The notes below the pieces were generated by a model that was not told where the DNA came from, did no database searches, and saw only the letters and a program-made list of their open reading frames with translations. Of a DNA stretch of 12,007 bases, positions 7,032-12,007 are shown one piece after another. This stretch comes from Paracoccaceae bacterium. Lineage in GTDB: Bacteria; Pseudomonadota; Alphaproteobacteria; Rhodobacterales; Rhodobacteraceae. The translations under genes were made by a program, and so were the position numbers. Location of the stretch: NCBI GenBank assembly GCA_024644285.1, contig JAHELH010000042.1:1-12007 (forward strand). Direction: 5' to 3'. Every line of letters starts with the position of its first letter. Position 1 is the stretch's first letter.

Positions 7032-8224
7032 CACCCTTTCACCGCCTTCACGATTTTCTCGGCCCCGTCCTTCAGGTCGTCCGCCGCGATCACGTTCAGG
7101 CCGCTTTCGTTGATGATCTTTTTGCCTTCGGCGACCTTGGTGCCTTCCAGCCTGACCACAAGGGGCACCTGAAGGCCAACCTCCTTGACCGCCTCGACAA
7201 CGCCCTCGGCGATCACGTCGCATCGCATGATGCCGCCGAAGATGTTGACCAGGATGCCTTTGACGTTCGGGTCCGAGGTGATGATCTTGAACGCCTCGGT
7301 CACCTTCTCTTTCGTGGCGCCGCCGCCGACGTCGAGGAAGTTGGCGGGGCTCGCGCCGTAAAGCTTGATGATGTCCATCGTCGCCATGGCAAGGCCGGCG
7401 CCGTTGACCATGCAGCCGATCTCTCCGTCCAGGGCGATGTAGTTTAGGTCGTATTTCGAGGCGGCGAGTTCCTTGGGGTCTTCCTCGGTCTCGTCGCGCA
7501 GTTCGCCGATGTCGCGGTGGCGATAGACGGCGTTGCTGTCGAATCCCATCTTGGCGTCGAGACATTTCAGATCGCCCTCGGTGGTGACGATCAACGGGTT
7601 GATCTCGAGCATCTCCATGTCCTTGTCGATGAACATCTTGTAGAGCGTGCCCATCAGCCCGACGCATTGCTTGACGGTCTTGCCCTCGAGGCCGAGGGAG
7701 AACGCGATGCGGCGGCCATGGAACGGCTGGTAGCCGGTGGCCGGATCGACGGCGAAACTGAGGATCTTGTCGGGTGTTTTCGCCGCCACGTCCTCGATGT
7801 CCATGCCGCCCTCGGTCGAGCAGACGAAGGCGATGCGGCTGGTCTGGCGGTCGACCAGGAGGGCGAGGTAGAACTCGCGGTCGATGCCGGCGCCGTCCTC
7901 GATATAGACGCGGTTGACCTGTTTGCCGGCGGGGCCGGTCTGGTGCGTGACCAGCGTGCGGCCCAGCATCTTCTTGGCTTCCGCCTCGGCCTCGGAGACG
8001 GATTTGGTGATCCGCACCCCGCCCTTCTCGCCGGCGCCGGCTTCCTTGAACTTGCCCTTGCCGCGGCCGCCGGCGTGGATCTGCGCCTTGACCACCCAGA
8101 CCGGGCCGTCGAGCTGGCCGGCCAGCGCCTTGGCCTCTTCCGCGCGCAGGACGACGCGGCCGTCAGAGACCGGGGCCCCGTAGGCGCGCAGCAATTCCTT
8201 GGCCTGATATTCGTGGATGTTCAT
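7031..8224 (-). CDS. sucC: Succinyl-CoA synthetase (ADP/GDP-forming), beta subunit
   Basis: This is the nucleotide-binding beta subunit that pairs with SucD. It is 397 residues long. It starts with the typical MNIHEYQAKELLRAYGAPV. The ATP-grasp domain shows VVKAQIHAGGRGKGKFK (about 44-60), a metal-binding EMLEINPL segment and LKCLDAKMGFD. The C-terminal flavodoxin-like ligase domain shows NGAGLAMATMDIIKLYGA, FLDVGGGA and GILVNIFGGIMRCD. The open frame continues upstream to 8380, but that extension runs through the palindromic control region and does not resemble the family, so the ATG at 8222-8224 is chosen. A GGGGGA ribosome site lies roughly 10 bases upstream of it. This is the first enzyme gene after a 220-base non-coding stretch and probably starts the suc transcript. 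Confidence 0.98.
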   Translation of the reverse strand: MNIHEYQAKELLRAYGAPVSDGRVVLRAEEAKALAGQLDGPVWVVKAQIHAGGRGKGKFKEAGAGEKGGVRITKSVSEAEAEAKKMLGRTLVTHQTGPAGKQVNRVYIEDGAGIDREFYLALLVDRQTSRIAFVCSTEGGMDIEDVAAKTPDKILSFAVDPATGYQPFHGRRIAFSLGLEGKTVKQCVGLMGTLYKMFIDKDMEMLEINPLIVTTEGDLKCLDAKMGFDSNAVYRHRDIGELRDETEEDPKELAASKYDLNYIALDGEIGCMVNGAGLAMATMDIIKLYGASPANFLDVGGGATKEKVTEAFKIITSDPNVKGILVNIFGGIMRCDVIAEGVVEAVKEVGLQVPLVVRLEGTKVAEGKKIINESGLNVIAADDLKDGAEKIVKAVKG

Positions 8225-8444
8225 GGCTACACCGTCCCCCGTTTCGTTCCGGACCTGCCAGACGCAAAAAGCCGCCCTGCACCGGCAATACACAAATCTG
8301 TTGCATAGCGTTTTGCCGATCTTAACCGAATTCTGGCATGTTAGCGCCAAAGTTGCGGGAATTGCCGTTTTTGTGATCACGCACTTTTAGCGCGTGATCA
8401 CATTGCCGCAATGCCGGGCGAAATGCGCTGCGCGAGCGCCCGAC
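8225..8444 (-). promoter_or_regulatory. Gene-free stretch upstream of sucC, probable suc control region
   Basis: These 220 bases hold no plausible gene and are visibly more AT-rich than their surroundings. They include a strong inverted repeat (8372-8402) abutting a 13-base palindrome CATTGCCGCAATG (8401-8413), and short words that recur: TTAGCGC at 8341 and 8387, ATTGCCG at 8361 and 8402. No convincing -35/-10 pair stands out. The best on the minus strand is TTCGGT and TATGCA, 17 bases apart, which match the sigma-70 consensus poorly. This is the largest intergenic gap in the window and precedes a run of tightly packed genes, so it is the likeliest promoter site for sucC onward. That is inference. 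Confidence 0.6.
8372..8402. promoter_or_regulatory. Candidate operator: perfect 11-base inverted repeat made of two GTGATCAC palindromes
   Basis: TGTGATCACGC at 8372-8382 is the exact reverse complement of GCGTGATCACA at 8392-8402, with a nine-base spacer. Each arm also contains the self-complementary octamer GTGATCAC (8373-8380 and 8394-8401). The octamer centres are 21 bases apart, about two turns of B-DNA, as expected for two dimers of one regulator binding the same face. On the minus strand the element is followed by five A, not T, so it is not an intrinsic terminator. It lies about 150-180 bases upstream of sucC. GT-N4-AC is compatible with GntR-type operators and TGTGA/TCACA with Crp/Fnr-type half-sites, but the regulator cannot be named from sequence. 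Confidence 0.55.
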
Positions 8445-9635
8445 TCAGTTCAGGAAAACGACGTAGAGAAGCCCGTCGCCCTGCAGCAAGAGCTCGAAAT
8501 CGCGCCAGCTGTCGGTGCGCACCCGGGTGCCTCCCTCGACATAGGGCAGCAGGCCGATGCCGTGCGCCCATTCCGCGATGTCGACCGGCACCGGGTTTTC
8601 CATCAGCTTTTTCAGGTTGATCCCGGCGCCCTCTCGAAACCGCCAGTGCGGGATCAGCAATTCGCCGTTCAGCACGCCTTCGGCATCGGCCAGGACGGCC
8701 TGCCAGCGGTCGCCGGTGCCCTTGGGGACCCGCAGGCCGAGGGCCTGGTCCTGGTTGTCGTTGGGGATCCACTCGCCCTTGTTGTCGGTCTCGGCCGCGA
8801 CGCGGGTCCAGAAGACGCGGTTCTGGGCGATCATCGACAGCAGGTGGCCGTGGGCGGCGCGGGTATGGGCCGGGTCGGGCTGCTGCTTCAGCGCGAAATA
8901 GATCATCGCAAGGCGGTCGATCTGCTGGCCGAAAAGATAGTCGAAGGCGTTGGGATATTCGGTATCGGCGGCCATGGCGTCCATCGCGCGGCTGGCCTCG
9001 GTCACGCGGTCGATCTGGCCGGTGGGCTCGAAGGCCAGTACCAGTTCGGCGAAGGCGGAGAGGAAATGCGTATAGGCTGCCAGCCAGGCGGCGTCGGCGG
9101 TGTCGAAGCGGATCACCGGGATGTCCTCGGCGCGCAGCGGCCGGCCGGTCAGGATCGCGCCGCCGATCTGGGTCACGCCTTCGCCGTCGTCGCGCGCGCC
9201 ATTAATGTTGATGTCGAACCACAGATCGCCGATCGCGATGGGCAGGGCGACGTCGTCGCCGTCGCCGATGGCCGCCAGCGGTTCGCGCGCGGCGGCGAGG
9301 TCGGCGATGAGACCGGCAAGAATCGCCTCGATGGCGTCCGGCGTGAACGGCTCGGGGTTCGGGTTGGGAGGCACCGGCAGGCGCAGGACCGGCAGTTCGG
9401 TGCGCTCGGCATTGATGCCCAGCCGCCAGCGGGTCTGCAGGGTCTTCTCGATGGCGCGCAAAAACCGGACGCCGCCGAGGGCAAAGCGGTTCGACGGCGT
9501 CTCGGGCGCGGCGTCCAGCATGGCCTCGGCTGCGGCAAGCCCGTCGCTGGCGATCATCGCCGAGATATCGGGTTGTTTCTGGGCCTGCAGCGGCGTGGCG
9601 AGAAGGGCGAGGGCGGGAATGAGATATCTGAGCAT
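8445..9635 (-). CDS. Exported protein of unknown function
   Basis: The product is 396 residues. It starts with a clear signal peptide, MLRYLIPALALLATPLQAQ, with probable cleavage after residue 18 (LQA/QK), so a periplasmic location is likely. The mature part is mainly helical with long Ala/Leu segments. A distinctive loop, DININGARDDGE at about 141-152, resembles the Asp/Asn-rich calcium-binding loops of extracellular proteins. The C-terminus ends in a conserved-looking stretch, RDFELLLQGDGLLYVVFLN. The chosen ATG at 9633-9635 is the first in frame and opens the signal peptide directly. Its ribosome site is weak (GGGG about 13 bases away). It begins 59 bases after the frameshifted gene. I do not recognise a family, and no catalytic motif is evident. 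Confidence 0.85.
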   Translation of the reverse strand: MLRYLIPALALLATPLQAQKQPDISAMIASDGLAAAEAMLDAAPETPSNRFALGGVRFLRAIEKTLQTRWRLGINAERTELPVLRLPVPPNPNPEPFTPDAIEAILAGLIADLAAAREPLAAIGDGDDVALPIAIGDLWFDININGARDDGEGVTQIGGAILTGRPLRAEDIPVIRFDTADAAWLAAYTHFLSAFAELVLAFEPTGQIDRVTEASRAMDAMAADTEYPNAFDYLFGQQIDRLAMIYFALKQQPDPAHTRAAHGHLLSMIAQNRVFWTRVAAETDNKGEWIPNDNQDQALGLRVPKGTGDRWQAVLADAEGVLNGELLIPHWRFREGAGINLKKLMENPVPVDIAEWAHGIGLLPYVEGGTRVRTDSWRDFELLLQGDGLLYVVFLN

Positions 9636-9694
9636 AGAAGTCAGATTACCCCGGGTTGCCGGAAAAACCTATTCCGGAAAACCTTACGTGGCGA

Positions 9695-10974
9695 TCACTC
9701 GGGCGGTGCGCTGCGAAAGCCCTTGGCGTCAAGCGTGAAGCTATGTCCTGCGCGGTAGTCGTCTTGGGCGGCCTTCGTCAGGATGTACAGCGCATCTGCG
9801 ATGCTGGGAAAGACGCCGCGGTGAATCGTCTTGAGGTGTTTGCTCACAATGTCGTAGGCGACCTGCCGGATCGCCGCTTGCTTTATCGCCCAGGCCCTTT
9901 GTCTTGCGCCGATCCAGAACGGAGCCTGTTCCTCGGGCAGCTGATAGACCTGGCGCATTATCCAGTTGACATAGCCCTGGTCGGACCCGTGCATCCGGAT
10001 CAGCTCTTCGACGCCGCGCGCGAAATAGTCCGGGTCGATGCCAAGCAGGACGTTGTCCTCGATCGAGGCGACATTCAGATAGGCAGAGGCATAGGCCGCG
10101 GCGCCGGTCTCGGGGGGCATGCGGCCGGTTTCTTCGCGGATCGCCGCTTCGAAATCGTCGCCACCGTACCAGCGTTCCAGCAGGTAGTACCCCAGCCAGC
10201 GATAGCCCAGCCACGAGGTCGGGTCAGCGGCGGCATGGGCGTCGAAGGGGCGGCGGAAGTCGGCGGTGCTGCTGCAGTCGAAGGCCAGCAGGCTGATCCG
10301 CAAGAAGGCGAGCAACGGCGACTGCGACCCCTTGTCGATGAGCGGCGTAATCAGCCATTTGGCCTTTTCGGCGCGCCTTTGAGCGCCTTCCCAGCCGCTT
10401 TCCGAAACGGTATCGGAGGTGTCGGTGCCGCGGAATTCCCAGGCCTTCATCACCTGCATGCGCGCGGTGACCAGGGTCAGGAAGTAATGGTCAGGATTCT
10501 TGGCGCGCAGCAGGTCGAACATCTCGATGGTGGCGTCGCTGATCACCGGGATCTGGATCGGAGTGCAATAGTTCTCGAGGTAGTAGCCTTCAGCGAATTC
10601 ATGGATACCCGGTCCAGCGCGGAATTGGCGAGCGGATAGCCGTTGGTGGCCTTTTCGCACGCCATGTCCCAGTCGCCCACAAGCTCGGAAAGCGTGGTCC
10701 AGTCGCCGTCCTCGATCAGGTCCTCCACGATGCGCAGGGCCTCGTCGTCGCGAAGGTCGCCTTCGGTCTTATCTATGCTGTCAAAGCGGATTCGGTGCCG
10801 CTGGTCGGCATCGGCGAGCGTCCCCTCCATGCCTTCGCGGAAAGTGCCGATGACAAAGCGCGGCGCAAACAGAAATACAAACGGAGTCAGGGCGAAGCCA
10901 ATGGCCATCATGCCGATATTGCCGAGCTTCGCGCCGATCGTGGGCGACGCTGGGGTGGTGATTTCGTCCGTCAT
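9695..10974 (-). pseudogene. Membrane-anchored protein of unknown function, split by an apparent one-base deletion
   Basis: Two overlapping frames look like one 426-codon gene. The upstream part starts at the ATG 10972-10974 after a GAGGG ribosome site and carries a hydrophobic segment at about residues 18-43 (MMAIGFALTPFVFLFAP). It reads sensibly to NGYPLANSALDR at about residue 122, then turns into a Ser/Thr/Arg tail and stops at 10543. The downstream part resumes with GIHEFAEGYYLENYC in the other frame and runs to 9695. Adding one base to the three-base run at 10608-10610 (C on plus, G on minus) joins them as ALDR-GIHEF. The restored length of 1281 bases is a multiple of three. The C-terminal part is helical and rich in Trp/Tyr. 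No family is recognised. The shift may be a real mutation or a sequencing error. The gene lies after the mdh terminator. Confidence 0.75.
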
Positions 10975-11041
10975 GACACCCTCGGATTGTTCCGGGCCGA
11001 GGTAGGTCAGGGCAATATGGTCGCGATGCGGCAACCGGTTG

Positions 11042-11073
11042 AAAAAAACAGGGCGCCGCGGCAGGCGGCGCCC
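11042..11073 (-). terminator. Intrinsic terminator downstream of mdh
   Basis: On the minus strand, a perfect nine-base GC stem (GGGCGCCGC at 11051-11059 pairing with GCGGCGCCC at 11065-11073) with a five-base loop is followed, after CCTG-type closing bases, by seven T (plus-strand A run at 11042-11048). It starts about 22 bases after the mdh stop. This is a textbook Rho-independent terminator. It suggests that mdh transcripts mostly end here instead of reading through into the suc genes. Confidence 0.92.
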
Positions 11074-11095
11074 TTCAACGCGGAATTTCAGTCAA

Positions 11096-12007
11096 TCAGT
11101 TCAGGCTTTCATCGATGCCCTTGCAGGCCTTGACCAGACCCCTGACAGCTTCGACCGACTTGTCGAACATCGCCTGCTCGTCCTTGTTCAGCTTGATGTC
11201 GATGATGCGCTCGATGCCGTCCTTGCCGATGATCGTGGGCACGCCGACATAGGTCCCCTTCAGCCCGTATTCGCCGTCGCAATAGGCCGCGCAGGGCAAG
11301 AGCCGCTTCTGGTCCTTCAGGTAGCTCTCGGCCATCTCGATTGCGCTGGTCGCCGGCGCGTAGAACGCGCTGCCGGTTTTCAGCAGGCCGACGATCTCTG
11401 CCCCGCCGTCGCGGGTGCGCTGGACGATGGCGTCGAGCTTTTCCTGGCTGGTCCAGCCCATCTTGACCAGGTCGGGCAGGGGGATGCCGGCGACTGTGGA
11501 ATAGCGGGTGAGCGGCACCATGGTGTCGCCGTGGCCGCCCAGGACGAAAGCGGTGACGTCGCGCATCGAGACGTCGAATTCCAGGCTCAGGAAGTGCCGG
11601 AAGCGCGCGCTGTCCAGAACGCCCGCCATGCCGCAGACCTTGGCGTGCGGCAGGCCGGAAAACTCGCGCAGCGCCCAGACCATCGCGTCGAGCGGGTTGG
11701 TGATGCAGATGACAAAGGCGTCGGGCGCATGCTGGGCGATGCCCTCGCCCACCGATTTCATCACCTTGAGGTTGATCCCCAGCAGGTCGTCGCGGCTCAT
11801 CCCCGGCTTGCGCGGCACGCCGGCGGTGACGATGCAGACATCCGCCCCGGCGATGTCGGCATAGTCGTTGGTGCCGCTGACGGCGGCGTCGAACTTCTCC
11901 GACGGACCGCTCTCGGCGATATCCAGCGCCTTGCCTTGCGGGATGCCTTCGGCGATGTCGAACAGGACGACGTCGCCCAGCTCTTTCATCGCCGCGAGGT
12001 GGGCGAG
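11096..12007 (-). CDS. mdh: Malate dehydrogenase (N-terminus outside window)
   Basis: This NAD-dependent enzyme oxidises malate to oxaloacetate. It is of the LDH-like type found in alphaproteobacteria. 303 residues are visible. The frame is open to the right edge and begins with LAHLAAMKELGDVVLFDI, so only the first roughly 17 residues, including the glycine-rich NAD-binding turn, should be missing from a protein of about 320. Visible motifs are DIAEGIPQGKALDI, VTAGVPRKPGMSRDDLL (substrate-binding arginines), ITNPLDAMV, CGMAGVLDSARFRHFL and GGHGDTMVP, which holds the catalytic histidine. The internal Met in AAMKEL is not the true start. An intrinsic terminator follows the stop. Lactate dehydrogenase is the only close alternative; MAGVLDSARF and the suc neighbourhood favour malate dehydrogenase. 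Confidence 0.97.
   Translation of the reverse strand, partial: LAHLAAMKELGDVVLFDIAEGIPQGKALDIAESGPSEKFDAAVSGTNDYADIAGADVCIVTAGVPRKPGMSRDDLLGINLKVMKSVGEGIAQHAPDAFVICITNPLDAMVWALREFSGLPHAKVCGMAGVLDSARFRHFLSLEFDVSMRDVTAFVLGGHGDTMVPLTRYSTVAGIPLPDLVKMGWTSQEKLDAIVQRTRDGGAEIVGLLKTGSAFYAPATSAIEMAESYLKDQKRLLPCAAYCDGEYGLKGTYVGVPTIIGKDGIERIIDIKLNKDEQAMFDKSVEAVRGLVKACKGIDESLN

Noticed and set aside
5743..7113. 456-codon plus-strand frame antisense to sucD and the small membrane gene
   Set aside because: Its composition is that of a shadow of the real sucD frame, and there is no ribosome site or domain.
8225..8380. Extended sucC start at 8380
   Set aside because: The 52 extra residues do not resemble SucC and run through the palindromic region. 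The family N-terminus MNIHEYQAKELL starts at 8224.
8372..8402. The inverted repeat as a terminator for the exported-protein gene
   Set aside because: No T tract follows on either strand; on the minus strand it is followed by five A.
9659..9685. CCGGAAAA direct repeat and weak inverted repeat between the two unknown genes
   Set aside because: The arms are only six bases, with no terminator or promoter features around them.
10608..10612. Programmed -1 ribosomal frameshift site in the split gene
   Set aside because: The codons in frame (GAC CGG GTA) do not fit the X XXY YYZ heptamer, and I see no obvious stimulatory hairpin.
8394..10639. Long plus-strand frames opposite the two unknown genes (8394-9758 and 9656-10639)
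   Set aside because: The minus-strand frames have a signal peptide or a membrane segment and balanced composition. The plus-strand frames do not.

Overview
The window is a GC-rich stretch of an alphaproteobacterial chromosome, most likely Rhodobacteraceae. The suggestion rests on the mdh-sucC-sucD-sucA-sucB gene order, the N-terminus of the 2-oxoglutarate dehydrogenase E1, and an E2 with two lipoyl domains. Every gene I can support lies on the minus strand, so transcription runs from high to low coordinates. The long plus-strand reading frames are antisense shadows of these genes, as is common at this base composition.

In transcription order: malate dehydrogenase (mdh, 5' end outside the window) ends at a clear intrinsic terminator. 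Next come a membrane-anchored unknown gene broken by an apparent one-base deletion (9695-10974) and an exported 396-residue protein of unknown function (8445-9635). A 220-base gene-free stretch follows (8225-8444) with a strong symmetric inverted repeat, probably the control region of the suc genes. After it come sucC, a 106-residue membrane protein joined to both neighbours by one-base stop/start overlaps, sucD, a DUF805 membrane protein, two small secreted unknown proteins that share a short motif, a possible 41-codon ORF overlapping its neighbours at both ends, sucA, and the first 400 codons of odhB/sucB, which runs off the left edge.

The enzymes form a continuous part of the TCA cycle. 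OdhA (SucA) and OdhB (SucB), with a dihydrolipoamide dehydrogenase not seen here, convert 2-oxoglutarate to succinyl-CoA. SucCD converts succinyl-CoA to succinate with substrate-level phosphorylation. Mdh oxidises malate to oxaloacetate.

The enzymes themselves are ordinary. The less expected part is the set of small membrane or exported unknown genes threaded between them, several joined by 1-4 base overlaps, which suggests co-translation with the enzymes. I see no mobile element, CRISPR array, tRNA or rRNA, and no convincing defence or other novel system. The points most worth checking are the frameshifted gene, the intercalated small genes, and the paired palindromes upstream of sucC.
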